64,000 nt of DNA from Maylandia zebra (Eukaryota; Chordata; Actinopteri; Cichliformes; Cichlidae). The stretch spans positions 22,790,560 through 22,854,559 of the forward strand of contig NC_135177.1 in the NCBI RefSeq assembly GCF_041146795.1, in the 5' to 3' direction. The notes under the pieces are model-generated. The model was not told where the DNA came from and ran no database searches. It saw nothing but the letters and a program-made list of their open reading frames with translations. The position numbers and the translations under genes are program-made. Each line of letters opens with the position of its first letter. Position 1 is the first letter of the stretch. Positions 22,429 through 50,690 of the stretch are shown here, piece after piece.

Positions 22429-24893
22429 ATGGAGTCTGTGGTGAGATTAAAAAATTCCCTGAGCATGCCCATCAGGAAGCTGACCAGCTGTGTGTCGGAG
22501 GTGAAGGGGAAGAAGCTGTGTGCCAAACGTAGGAACAAGAGAGGGAGAGGCAGCGGGAGTCGAGGAGGATGTGTCAAGTTGGGCAAAACGTCTCCCCCCC
22601 GAGCTGCATATCCCAAAGATCTGTCTATCATTTGCTCGTACCAGACAGAGCTGGAGAAGGAGAGGCAAGTAATGCTCTGTATGTGATGTAGAAACCGTCA
22701 TGCAGGGGTGAAGGAAGTATTCACATACTTTAAGTAAAAGTAGCAACAGGTGCTTTTGTAAACATGAAGTGTTACAAGTAGCACTCTTACAGTGAAAAGG
22801 TTGCTTAAAAATCACAATTCATAGTTTTGGAATCTAAATGAGAAATTGTTATCGAGAAGAAATAAAAAATGAAACACAATGAAACGATTGACAAACTAAA
22901 CTAACCGCCCATATCAGCCAATTTCTGTGTAGTGTCACCACAAACTGCCTCCAAGACAATGGGAGGGGCGTCAGAAATGGAAACCACAAGTACCACAAAG
23001 CTGCACAAGCACCTGAGTAGTATCATTATTTTGTGCCATTACAAATAACAGGCAGGGTTGCTTCTTGGATGCATTATATGAACAGGCGTTTTATCATTTC
23101 CAGGTGAAAATGGAAAAAAGACTCTAAACAGACATGAAATCAAGTTTTGCCTGAGTTACATGTAATTCATCTGCAAACTGAAATCAATCCCCTCAGTTCA
23201 CCTCATTTTGTCAATTCCTCACTGTGCTCTCATTGCAGGAGGCAGCTGAGATGAACGAAGGCGTTAACTGTGCAGAGAGATTTTTATTTTCTGCCTGCGA
23301 TATCTGAGCTGTATTTATGTTTGTCTGCTGTGTTGACAGAAAGCTGCGGGAAGCCACCAAGGCCCAGAAGAATGCAGAGAGAGCAGCGATGAGAGCTCAT
23401 TTCAGGAGAAAATATCAGCTGCCTGAGGTCTGTGTTTGGAAGAAAATAACAATATTTATCCTCTAGTTTTGTGTAAATTGGACAGTTTTCCCCTTATACA
23501 TGGTACTGGTTTTTTTTTAAATTTTATTTCTTTAACAGAGTTGAATTGAAACTTTACAAAACGCTGCATTCTTCTGTTCACTACTCTCACACACCAGTTT
23601 AAATTTTCTTCAAAATATAATGTTTTTCCAACTTCACTGAATTAATTTAGATAAAATGTCAAATAACCACAAAAATGTGCTGCGTAATTCTTCTGAATTT
23701 AGGATTCAGGGTTCAGCAACCAAAAAATTCTTACCAGTTCAAAATGAAACTTGCTGTGTCAAAGAAAATGAGAAGATAGAAAGAAGATGAGAAGTAAATA
23801 CTTTTTATCAAGTATTTACTTGATAAATACCCTCAGGGGAAAAAAATGAAATCATGAAAGGAAAAAAGAAAAAAAGGGCAGCACGGCGGTCGCAGTCAGG
23901 AGGCCTTGGATTCAAATCTTGACTTTCTAGTCCAGTCTGGTCTTTCTGTGTGGAGTTTGCATGTTCTCATGTCTGTGTGGGTTCTCTCTGGGTACTTTCA
24001 TTTCATCATTAAACATCATGTTAATGTCTGTAGCTCAGTAGTTATAAACCAATCTCAATGCAGTTTGTTTTTCCTTTTGCAAACACTTCTCCATCAACAA
24101 GATGTAGCGCATCTTGATACTGCATAAAAAAACCTTAAAACTCAAACTGTTATAACTTCAGATGTGTTTGCAGCCTTTGCAGAGATACAGCCAACCCCCA
24201 ACAATACAATAGTTGGCTTATTCTTTGCAGGCATTATCCATGTGTGCCAACTTGTATGTTACTGCAACATAATAATGGATTGGATTTATATAGCGCCTTT
24301 CTATGCACCCAAAGCGCTTTACAATGCCACTATTCATTCACACACTGGTGGAGTGTGTGAATGTGCAAGCTACCGTTGTAGCCACAGCTGCCCTGAGGTA
24401 GACTGACAGAAGCGAGGCAGCCATACCGCGCCATCGGCCCCTCTGGGCAACACCAGTAGGCGGTAGGGTAAAGTGTCTTGCCCAAGGACACAACGACCAG
24501 GACAGAGAGCCTGGGGATCGAGCCGGCGACCTTCCGATTACAGATGCGCTTCCCAACCCCTGAGCCACGGTCGCCCCAAGGACATAAGAGATGTAGAGCT
24601 ATTTATTCATTTTTATTTTTGCAACACGTTCAACCCTGTAACCCATTTGTTCTTCCATCATCCTTCAGAACACGAAGGACACAAACCAGCGGAGGTCAGT
24701 CGGAGGCAAAGTGTCGCTCCCCCACGAGCTATCGACAATAATTCATCCTGAAACCAAAACCAAGAACGATGGCTTCAACCTGCTGAGTGCCTTTCAAGGC
24801 CTCAGCTTCAGCACAGCGGTCCTCACAGGGAGGAAACGCAGCGGGACGCCTACTCCTGCACCAGCAAATGGGGGATCTTGTAAAATCATGTGA
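22429..24893 (+). CDS. cplx3: Complexin-3/4-like protein with C-terminal CAAX box
   Basis: Complexins bind the SNARE bundle at the presynaptic membrane and clamp or promote vesicle fusion. Types 3 and 4 are farnesylated and typical of ribbon synapses of the retina. Three exons: 22429-22664, 23340-23427 and 24669-24893 (TGA 24891-24893), about 182 residues. Exon 2 carries the central SNARE-binding helix: KAQKNAERAAMRAHFRRKYQ, close to the complexin-3 pattern KAERATLRSHFRDKYRLP. The protein ends CKIM, a prenylation box like CHIM in complexin-3. The N-terminal exon is unusually basic (KGKKLCAKRRNKRGRGSGSR) and lacks the acidic EEYEEYQ stretch of typical complexin-3/4. The intron 1 donor is GC, not GT. 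The start was chosen at ATG 22429. The symbol is tentative; a divergent fish-specific paralogue is likely. Confidence 0.8.
23879..24000 (+). repeat. SINE-like repeat with RNA polymerase III-type head
   Basis: Begins GGCAGCACGGCGGTCGCAGT and contains GGATTCAAATC, a B-box-like sequence, then TGTGGAGTTTGCATGTTCTC, a widely repeated motif in fish genomes. A second diverged copy starts at 58869. Lies in the complexin intron 2. Confidence 0.6.
24276..24580 (-). repeat. tRNA-headed SINE with LINE-like tail
   Basis: Read on the minus strand it starts GGGGCGACCGTGGCTCAGGG (A box), continues to GGCTCGATCCCC (B box), has a conserved body and ends in GGCGCTATATAAATCCAATC. That tail resembles the L2-type LINE 3' end. 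Related copies are at 36385-36545, 49640-49890 and 52130-52440. Confidence 0.75.
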
Positions 24894-25967
24894 TCAATAT
24901 GTACTCACAGCAATGATTATTACACTCTATTAATGAAGAGAACAGCATATGGGAATTTATGACTGCTGCTTTTATGTAAGCTGAAGTCAGTTTTCTTCTT
25001 ACATAGCTCTGATAACTTGTAACAGGTGAATAAGTCACCTGTTTTACTTAATAATAACAAATACGGCAGTGTAAAATGCTTATTTTAGGTATTGATTAGA
25101 TATACTCAAACATTATTATGAGGTGTTGAATTACTGGTCAGTACATGACAATGAAAGTACAAATGGGATTTTACGCAGTACTTGAAGAATTTTTTCCTCA
25201 TTGAATATGTTGATTTTATACTGTTTTAATAAGCTGTTGCATTATATTGTGATTATATAACTAAATCAATAGTTGTAGATGTTAAAACAGGGCACATTTT
25301 GTCCTGGTGATGTTTCACTCGGACACCGTGTTTACTTTTTTTATAATAGAAGCCAAGCTAGTACGCAGAGCTGTCGGTCTAAATGATATAGATCCAACTA
25401 AGAGATCTATACACAAGTGAGGAACCTCAGGGCAACAAAACAACATGAAACTTTCTTATTTTGTGTGATTATGTTAGAATTTGTCCACTTTTCTTTATAC
25501 TGAGTCCTTTCTGCATCACATCTACAGTATCGGTGATGTGTATGAGCCAAATTTGCTAGTTTCTAATAACTGCTTTGTTTGTGTTGAGCTTATTTTGGTG
25601 CATAAATTCAAGGCTTTTATACAGTATGGAGAAAAACACCACTTACGAAGGTGGACATTTAGTCTGTTTGTTTGTAGCTGATTTGCTGTGATTGAACTTG
25701 TAATAAAACACATTTCGGGAAGCTACACTGGCCCATTATCTGTTTTTTGTGCAGTCAACCTGAAATTCTGGCTCTGTTGTGTTTCTCTTGAACTCTGATG
25801 CTCAGATTTATAAATCATCAAACTCCTGTCAGCACGAAATCTCATTCAAGGGTGAATTTTAGCGTTGGAGGAGGGAAAGAATGAGCCCTGCAGAGACGAC
25901 ACCAAACAAGAAGTGTCACAACTCTGGATGAGACCGCCTGGCACAGCTCACTCAGACCAGAGCCAGC
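24894..25967. other. Complexin 3'-UTR and cyp11 upstream region
   Basis: Spacer of about 1.1 kb between two same-strand genes. AATAAA at 25702-25707 is the likely complexin poly(A) signal, which would give a 3'-UTR of about 0.8 kb and leave only about 260 bp before the cyp11 start codon. No clear TATA box was recognised. Confidence 0.5.
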
Positions 25968-41742
<15,775 letters not shown>

Positions 41743-41840
41743 CACACACACATGCTCAGAGGAGAGTCATGCTGTTACCATTTGACAAGTTTAATCACGT
41801 AGGGTTTGCGCGCTTTAATAATTTATTTCCGATTATTCCT

Positions 41841-41846
41841 AATAAA
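41841..41846 (+). promoter_or_regulatory. Poly(A) signal of cyp11c1
   Basis: AATAAA about 100 nt after the cyp11c1 stop. A second AATAAA lies near 41890. Confidence 0.6.
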
Positions 41847-42038
41847 GAGCTTTTTAAGCGTCCTTACACACTTTGCATTGGAATGAAGATAAATAAAGAT
41901 GAATTTTATCCACTGTTGTTATTGTTTTCGTCGTGACAAAGGCAGCACCCACAGGTGCAGCATTAACATATATCCATCAGGTGGCAGTAAAGCTCACACC
42001 TGCCCATTCATTTACTTTTGTACCCTGCCCCTGTTCAC

Positions 42039-43299
42039 TAGTGATGGGATTTCCGGCTCTTTTTAGAGATCCGGCTCTTTCGGTTCGGCTCACTAAAAAG
42101 AGCCGGCTCTTTCGGATCCGAACCGGCTCTTCAGGTTGTTTTGTTGCTTTAATTAATTTATTATTAACAATAATATAAAATTATGCACAAAAGGAATTAC
42201 TAACGTAAAAACAAGTGGTTTTATTTATATATGTTTATATATAAATATATGCGGTGGCCCCTAGAGACAAAACACGTACAAACTCCAAAACACATTTCTA
42301 GCATGAACTGAACTTCCAAAGCAGAGCTACTAGATCACTTAAATTACACAATTGAAAGCATGTGTGTATTTGTGTATTTATACACAGGCACTCATATATA
42401 TATTCAAATAATTTTAAAAAAAGTTCATTTACCTGTTATTACCACACACCAAATCCGGTCATTGGTACTTGCTGGCTTGTGTAGCCACAAGATAACAAAG
42501 GCTCAACACTGCGCCCAGCATCCTGGAGCACTTCTGTTGTTCTTTTGTACGTGTTTTGAGTTTTTATGTGCTTCTGAGTTTTTACGTGCTTCGGAGTTTG
42601 TACGTGTTTTTACGTGTTTTGGAGTTTTTACGTGTTTTGGAGTTTGTACGTGTTTTTACGTGTTTTGGAGTTTGTACATGCTTCAGAGTTCGTACGTGAT
42701 TTGAAGTTTGTATGTGCTTTGTCTCTAGGGGCCACCGTAAATATACTTTTATTTATTCACTCCACATAAAATGTAATAAATAAATCATCTAATACAAAAA
42801 TCAACTATTCACATTTCAAGTTTTAACTATTTACATTTTCAGCTTTTTCCTTTCACAAATTTAAAGTGAAAAGAACAGAAAACACTGCAAACCACAACAC
42901 AATTAAATATAAATTATAATATGAAAACTAAAAGAACATGCATATTCTCTGTCATATGGACCTGCATGAATAAACTTTCTCAATCCTTTATCATCTGCAA
43001 CCGAAAATAGTTGTGGATGATTACTATACCTTTCTAATGTTGTTGTCCCTGCCTCTCTTTCTCTCTCTCTGGCTCTGTTCCTGTGCTACTGAGTGTAACT
43101 ACCGCCCCTCCCCCCTCTGCCCAGCGTAAAGCACAAGGCTCGCGTGCAGAGTGAAGCGGAAAAAAAGTGCGAGAGAGAGGCTGAGAGAAAGAAGAAAAAA
43201 AAAAACCACGTGACAGCTCGCGATAAGGAGCCGGCTCGCGTCGTTCACGTCAAAGAGCCGGCTCTAAGAGCCATTTCGTTCGCGAACGACCCATCACTA
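42039..43299. mobile_element. Non-autonomous hAT-type element
   Basis: Termini TAGTGATGGG and CCCATCACTA are exact inverted repeats. The 8-bp direct duplication ctgttcac flanks them at 42031-42038 and 43300-43307. Subterminal copies of GAGCCGGCTCTTT occur at both ends. No transposase is encoded. An 8-bp duplication and this terminus fit the hAT superfamily. Confidence 0.88.
42250..42737. mobile_element. Second element nested in the hAT copy
   Basis: Ends CGGTGGCCCCTAGAGACAAA and TTTGTCTCTAGGGGCCACCG are perfect 20-bp inverted repeats (42252-42271, 42718-42737). Direct copies of taaatata lie at 42242-42249 and 42738-42745, consistent with an 8-bp duplication if two extra bases at the left end belong to the element. 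Inside are tandem subterminal units of the type ACGTGTTTTGGAGTTTGT. Confidence 0.75.
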
Positions 43300-43307
43300 C
43301 TGTTCAC

Positions 43308-45236
43308 CCAGCACTTGTTACCTGCTCGAGGAGAGATCCGAGAGGTTCGTTACTTCTCTTCTAAACATTGCAACTTCTCATCGTAATGAAAATACGCTGT
43401 TTGGGCCAAGTAAATACTTAATTCTGCTTATCGGGGCTCGCTCCTGTATCCACCTCTCATGATTGTTTCTCTTTGTTTTGTAGCTAAAAAAAAATCTTGC
43501 AGATTATTTCCGTCGCTGCGGCGGGTATTGATCGCTTTGTGTATTCCTCTTTTTTTCCTGCAACTCACGATCAAGTTTAAAAAGAACTCAATGCAGGAGC
43601 CACGTGGGGGGGAGTTTTGATACTCGAACAATGCTGTTCGAGTATTCAGTTCATATTGCAAATTTAAGTTGCACTTTGGTGCCAATGCGTAAAATCGACC
43701 TTTACCCCGTCTGATAATTACTGCAAGCGTAGCATTAGTAGATGTTACGGAGGTGTGTGCTTTGCACGTTAGATGGCTGCAGGGTTAGATTTTAAACAGT
43801 CAACTCAGGACCAAAGTGCTGTTTGTCCTTTGGCTAACGATTTACACCCACCAGTCCACTCTATGCGCGGACTCAGCTCTGCAAAGTGAGGCTCCGCGCA
43901 GACGCAAAGTGCTCCTTAACTACAAGCCACGTCGCCTCTACGTGTAACCTCATTTTTCAAAGTCTTAGTCTTCAATAACACCTCTTATCAGTCCTACTGA
44001 TTTCTAATAGCTGCTGTTGTGAATAAACACTATGAAAGAGGGAATAACATTTACATCCATTTAAGCATGCGAGAAGCAAGAAGAGGCCCAATATCTACTC
44101 TGAGAGATTTCTTTGCAAAAGCTTTATACGTCGTGTGCTGATAATTATTTAATTATGTTATTGCTCCCAACAGATCAGCTATAGGGAATTATTAAGAAAT
44201 AAATTAGGAATGCCAGATTGTGGATGGTGTTTATTCTACTCCAGCTGTAAACTTTTTTTCTTATTTTGGTTTCTTGTTTAATTCCATCAGAAAACAGAAT
44301 CTAGTATTAATAAAATTAAACAGTTGGGATGATGTTGCTTGGTGTAGCGTTTTTCCTTTTAACTCTGTAACTATAGCTACGGGGTCTGTGCAATGTAAAA
44401 GTGACCAGTTATCCTGGGACCTCCTGGATCTCCAGCAAAGTCTTCATGGTGCTGACGCACTGAAATAATGTTAAAGTGGTGTTCTTGGAAATGTTCAGAT
44501 TATAAGTTCAGGTTATACAACTTCAGCTGCAACTGATAACTGTTTTCTTTACTGACCTACTTGTTAAGCATAATTATTTGTTCTCAAATGTTCCAAAAAT
44601 GTTGAAGATAATTTGTTTACAGCAAACTAAAACCATTGGAAGAACTACAGTGAAGCATGTATTTAGTTCTTTTCCTTTATAAGTGAGAAGTTATTGTTGG
44701 TTATTTTCTACTAATAATACATTGACAATTTATACAAATACATAATAGCATGAGTAAATATGTTTGGCTTGGAGTTCACATTCTGAGGTCAAGGTTAGGG
44801 TTATATAATTTGCAACGGTGCAGGACACCGGTGTCCTTTTGTACTGTAGTGTACTCTGTTGGCTTACCAGTCTGGCAAAGATTTTCCATTTTTAGCATCA
44901 TTTGTAGCCAGGTCAGATTGGCTCTCTTATGCTAACTCAGCCCAATCATGCAACTGTTGCATGCTGTGTGGACCCAGTCCAGATGGTGTGAGTGGGAGGA
45001 GAGATAGATGAGGGGGCAGCAGAGGGGCGAAAGAAAGATGAATGAAAGAGACATGAACAGGCTTGTTCAGGTGACACAAGACCAGTCAATAACATTAGCG
45101 CTGTAAAGGACAAAGACAGAGGAATTGGATTGAGAAATTGGGAGAAAATAAATTACACAACAAAATCCAAGAGAACCTAAAACAAAAGTAGACTGGAGAA
45201 AGAATCGGACAGTGAAACAGTAGGTTTGGATCTATA
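43308..45236. other. Spacer upstream of pklr
   Basis: About 1.9 kb with no recognised gene. It presumably includes the pklr promoter; no TATA box or hepatic factor site could be assigned with confidence. An E-box CACGTG occurs at about 43600. Confidence 0.4.
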
Positions 45237-48200
45237 ATGGAAGGGTTGCTCAACATGGGTAAGCACATTCATATATTCTCATACAGGTTTAGCTTGATTT
45301 TATTTATTTTAATGAAAATGTATTGAATGTTTTACACTTGTAGCTATTTTATTAGGAACACTTGCTCAACTTCTCACTTTTGCACTGCAATAATCAAATC
45401 AGCCAACCACATGACAACAATTTAGTACATTTAGAAACACATTAACTTATTAATCTTGGGGGGAGAAAAGCTTAAGGGTAACTCCTAATTGCTGAAACCG
45501 GGGATCTTTAGATCTTCCATCTAACGCTTTTCCAACTGAGCTATTTCAGCAGATAGAGATAAATTTAGACAAGATCAAGTTGGCCTGCTGAAGTTCTTTT
45601 TTTTTCTTCTTTTTTTTTTGCCTGTCCCGTTTGGTTCTTTTGCCATCAGAATTATTGTCTAAAGGCGAAGAAAGATGCCCAACGGATTTACTTTACCAAA
45701 TTGACCATCCCAGCCTTGCCGTAATGGTCTATTTGATTCACCTTTTATTGTTTATTTTATTTATTTTTTATTTTCACTTGCTAGATACGGGACAGACTTG
45801 AATGAGGAAAAGAAAAGTGAGAAAGGAAGAGGGGGAAAAAACAGCGGAGAAGAGGGACGAGGATAAAGGGCAAAAAAACAAAAAACAACTAAATAAGCAG
45901 ACAAAAAAAATACATATATCAATCACCTGGATCACCTGTTGAGAAAGAAAAAAGAAAACAAGCAGAAGAAAATGAGAGCAATACAATAAACAACATCACG
46001 ATGATCTATGGGAATATAACAGTAAATACTAAATATTAAACATTATTGTGAAGCACGTAATATCGACAGCGCACAGTGTGCTTTAAGGTAGGAGCCAAAA
46101 AGGGTGTAGTTTGTGTGTGTGAGCACCCGTGTGTACACCTGTTAGCATGGACGCGCTTGTATTTAAAAGGTTCCTTCATGTAATGATCTGCTAGAGTGTG
46201 TGGGGAGCCACAGCCCCGCCCACCAGAGCATGAAGCAGGTATGGAGGAGATCAAGACTCCAGACATCCAGAGGCCCTCAGAACACAAGAGACCAAGGAAG
46301 ACTAACAGAGAGGCAGCTGCGCCACTGTCCCAGAAAGAGCTGAGGAGAGTCCCAGATGAGGGGTCGCTCAGCAGCCGTGGAGCAGAAGCCAGGGGGGGGG
46401 GTTGCAGTGACGCGCCCGTGAGCTCCGCCGGCAGCCAGCTGTGACTGAGTGACCGAGCCCCAGGCCCCAATAAGCAGCCACCAAGGAGTGAGGCCTGCTG
46501 AAGTTCAACCTCAGCATCAGAATGGAGAAGAGAGCCTTGAAAGTGGTATCTTGAAGTGGCAGAAGACCACACTGAGAGCCACTCCTGTCAGCAAAGAACA
46601 GGAAACCGATGCTACAGTTCACACTGACTCACCAAAATTGGCCTGTAGAAGATTGGAAACAAACATTGCAATCAGTCTTTTTGATGTGATGAGTCTCTCT
46701 CCTCTGACGCTCTTCTGCTTCAATATTCAGATGTTAATGTCAGATTTGGCAATAACAGCGTGAAAACATGGGTCCATCCTGCCTTGTAGCAATGGTTCAG
46801 ACTGCTGTTGGTATAACGGTGTGGGGATATTTTCTTGCACACTTCGGGCTTCTTAGTACCAGCTGAGCATTGTTTAAACACCACAGCCTACCTAGCCACA
46901 AAGCTGAAGTTGTCTCAAATCGGTTTTTTGAACATGACAAGGACTTCAGTGTGCTCCAAGTGCTTTCATAGTCACCAGATCTCAATCCAATAGAGCACCT
47001 TTGAGCTGAGGCAGATGAGGACAAATCTGCAACATTGGAATGTTCCCAGTACCTTTGTCAGTGCATGCGATGTCCAACTTGGTACTAGCACTATGGATTA
47101 GTGTTTAATATGAACTGGCAAGACATGTTGCGTGTGATTGATAACCTGTATCTTGATGGAAAAATACTAAATAATCCCTTTTTTGTAATATCATTGATTG
47201 TGCAGTGTCACGTTTTTGCATTATGTCCTTTTTCACTTGCATAACAGTCAGATGTCAAATGCCTTTGAACTTCAGTGCAGCCACAGTTGGATAAATAGCT
47301 GCACTCTTACCGTGGGTTCACTGATCGATTGCACAAACACTCCGAAAATGTGACCAAGTGCAGCTCATTCCTGGTATACTGGGGTTACACCCATAACTGG
47401 TTTTAATCAGTCATGAAGCCTCAGTGTTGACTGATACTTTGCAAGTTTAGTGTCTTTGACCTAATGTCTATTTATAGTCAGCCTTCCAGTAACAGGTGCC
47501 TGCGTGTGTGTACATTTGTCTGGATGTTTGCAGGTGGATGTATTGCATGTGTGTGTTTCCATGTGTACTCTCTGGGACGTGTCTGGAGAGGATCTCAGTG
47601 GGACACGTAATGATGTGTGCAGCAGTGCGGCAGAACTGGGTCACAGGGAGGTGGAGAGGAGAGAAATAGAAAACGCAGACAGACACTGAATCTACAGGAT
47701 AGACGAGTTTTGCAAGTTCACATTATTCTACAAAACCGCCATTCACTGGTTTTACCAGGGAATTTCCTTTGCAGAGTGCAAACTATGTCCTTGCATGTTT
47801 CTGTTTGTCCATTCACGGCGTAGTCCTTAAACTGATAACTGACGCATACTATTTAAAAAAACAGCAAACAACCTTTAGACAGTTGCAAAACAACCTTGTA
47901 AAATGTGGCTCTTCTGTGATGTGTGCACTGTTCTTTCTCTTGTCTTCTTTCCCGTCTTTGTCCTCACCTTTTCACACAAACCTTATGTCGGACTCACCTC
48001 TCATCCTCACGCTCTTTAGTCTCTGTGATGGCCGAAATTGCAAGCTCGACTGACTGTGACATCCTTTAAAATGGATTCCATTGTACTGGCGCAAAGCTCT
48101 TAGTCAGGTACCACAATGCTCTGAATGAAAGAAATGGGCTCCATTCCCTGTATAATACTCTCAGTTGGCGCAGCCTATAAACTGTTTATAAAAGATGAAG

Positions 48201-50614
48201 GTAGCCACCCATGTGTTCAGAAAGTCCTGTTTTTAAGCCTTTAGTTTGGTGCTATGGCTTTTGCCTTGTTTTGTTTTGTTTGTTTTTTGTTGGTTAGCAA
48301 GGTCCAGCGTATAAGTGTCACACAATTGAAAGTCAATATTTGGTATGACCTTCTTTATTCTTCAACACAGCCTGAGCTACCCTAGGCAACCTGTCTTGTA
48401 ATTTCTTTAAGTAGTAACGAAATAATTCTTCAGGCTTCTTGAAGGACCTTCAAAGCTCTTCTTTGGATGTTGGCTGCTTTTTGTTCTGCTGTCTGTCAGA
48501 ATGACCCCTCACTGCTTTGATAATTTTGCCGTCGGAACTCTGGGCGATCCACTGTGTGTTCTTCTATTTTTAGCACTGGTATCTCATACCATAAAGTATA
48601 AAATATCCAGTTAAATCTGAATAATAAAATTTAAACATTCACCCAATTGCTGCCCACGAATAAGGGTTTAAAACCTTGCTCTTATGAAAGTTATACTTCT
48701 GCTATCATTTTTTCAGAGCTCTCTCATAGGGTTCAATTCAAAATTCTTTCAGCACCATCTCTCTCTCTCTGCTGCAACCCATGACCTAACATGACTAACT
48801 AGCTGTGACCATGGATACCACAGTCTGTCTTGTACCAATCTAACATGGTCCATCACAGTTAACTGAGCCACAGTATTGCAGACTTCCCAGTTTAACCTGC
48901 ACTTAATGTCCTGCATCACCTCTGAAAAACATGGAATGATTATCATGTATTTGTTGTCATAGATCTTACTCTATATGAAATAACCAGGCGAATTCAGCAG
49001 ATCCTCTGCTTGGTTAAAAAAAAATTCTAACAAGAGCGGGGATACTGCATGTAAGCTGGAAGTTTCCACTCACTTGCTGAGCAGTCTTTACCTTTGAAAA
49101 TAATCTCTTGTCTTCCCATCCTGTCCTTTCTTTCTAATAGCTCTCTTCATCTTTCTAATTTGCCTACTTTAAAAATTCATCCATTTATGCTTGGTTCCCT
49201 TACTGTGGCCACGTTATAAACTACATGCATGGATTCATGACAGAGATGAGAAGGCGGTGTGCAGGTGGCCCCATTTAGTAATTTAACTGTCTCTGAGGGA
49301 TGAGCTGAAGCTCGACAGTAGTTTGCATTAAACTGCCAATCAGATTTAATTGCTCACTGGATCGAAGGTGTCAGAACGCAGTTCAGGATGGCCCCAGCCC
49401 ACTTTAAGTGGGAAATGGAGATTGATGTGCTTTTGTAGCCAGATTCAAGCGGCTCTTTTATGAGCTGCAGGATTAGACACTTGAGCTTTGAGTTCATTGT
49501 TCAGCCCTCGAGGTTGATGCTCAGTGATGCCATAGAGACTGGTGGCTGTGGAGTCACTGGGATAAGGTGCTGAAAGGCTTTACCTACTGGTATTTTCCCA
49601 GTGTGAGTAGCACATGGCTCAAACTGCGTAGATTATTGGTATATGGACTGCTACTTATATAGAAACCTTCTACTTAGTCTGAGCACTTATTACCAGTCTC
49701 ATTCACCCAGTCACACATACATTCACACAGCATCTTTTACTTTGTACTTTTATCTAACATTCACACACACACACATAAGCCTAGCTTGGGGGAAACTCGA
49801 GGTTCAGTAGCTTGCTTAAGGATACTTCCACATATAGACTGTGAAAGCTGGGGATCGATCAACCGACCTTCCGATTGGTAGACGACCCACCACAAACAAT
49901 TAAAAAGTAATTCATTAGCTGGGACAACATCCTACTTACATATAGGTTGAACAGCATATCTAGTAGATAATGGCAGATGGCTTGAGCATGAATTGAGGCT
50001 GTGGTTTGGGAAAGGCTTGAGAGGGGGCTGGGGTTGGCTCCAGATACGCTGATATCTACAAAATCAGAGCTTTCTTTTAAAATTGATATAACCGAGATGT
50101 TATAGCATCAACAGATCAAATGAAAGGTTGCACTCATCATTATGAAACTGTAGAATTATGAGCCAAGTTCTCTGGTTTACCTCAGATCTATAAAGGACTG
50201 CTTTAGATTTTCAGCTGGTTGAATTGATTTTAATGCCCATAACTTTACTGGTCTGGTTCGCTCTCTTGACTCTTGCAGTTTCATTTCTAGCAGCAGCAGC
50301 TGTCAGACTGACAGATACTTCAAAAGCAGAGCTTAAGTAAGAGTAAACATTGAACATTTCATCAAATGTACGGGGGTGCACAAGAATGCTGATGTTTGCC
50401 ATAACAGCTTTATAGTTCAACCGATTACCATTACGGTGGTGACAGTCGTTATTGCTGGTATGTGGTTTTTGCTCATCCATCCACTCCTTTGTCTTTTGCT
50501 TCTGGAGGATTTGTTTTTATTGTGCTTCACAAGCTGACAGAGCGGGTAACAACAGAAATGCAACCTTGGCTCCTTTCAGTCCCAGTGACTGTAAATACTG
50601 TATCCAATAGAGAG

Positions 50615-50690
<76 letters not shown>

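Larger units (their letters stand above)
45340..47105 (+). mobile_element. Tc1-like transposon relic, interrupted by other insertions
   Basis: Pieces resemble a fish Tc1-like element I know: TATTTTATTAGGAACACTTG near the left end, CCACTCCTGTCAGCAAAGAA at about 46578, and near the right end TCACCAGATCTCAATCCAAT and AGAGCACCTTTGAGC, which encode the [10 protein letters not shown] block of the transposase. Frames are full of stops. The relic is split by inserts at about 45442-45560 and 45597-46491. Lies in pklr intron 1, just after the tiny first coding exon. Confidence 0.75.

Noticed and set aside
45490..45550. Functional tRNA-Phe gene
   Set aside because: The T arm is largely deleted and the length is 12 nt short.
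46036..46572. 178-codon minus-strand frame as a host gene
   Set aside because: It crosses the 15-bp duplication into Tc1-like sequence, so it spans two mobile elements.
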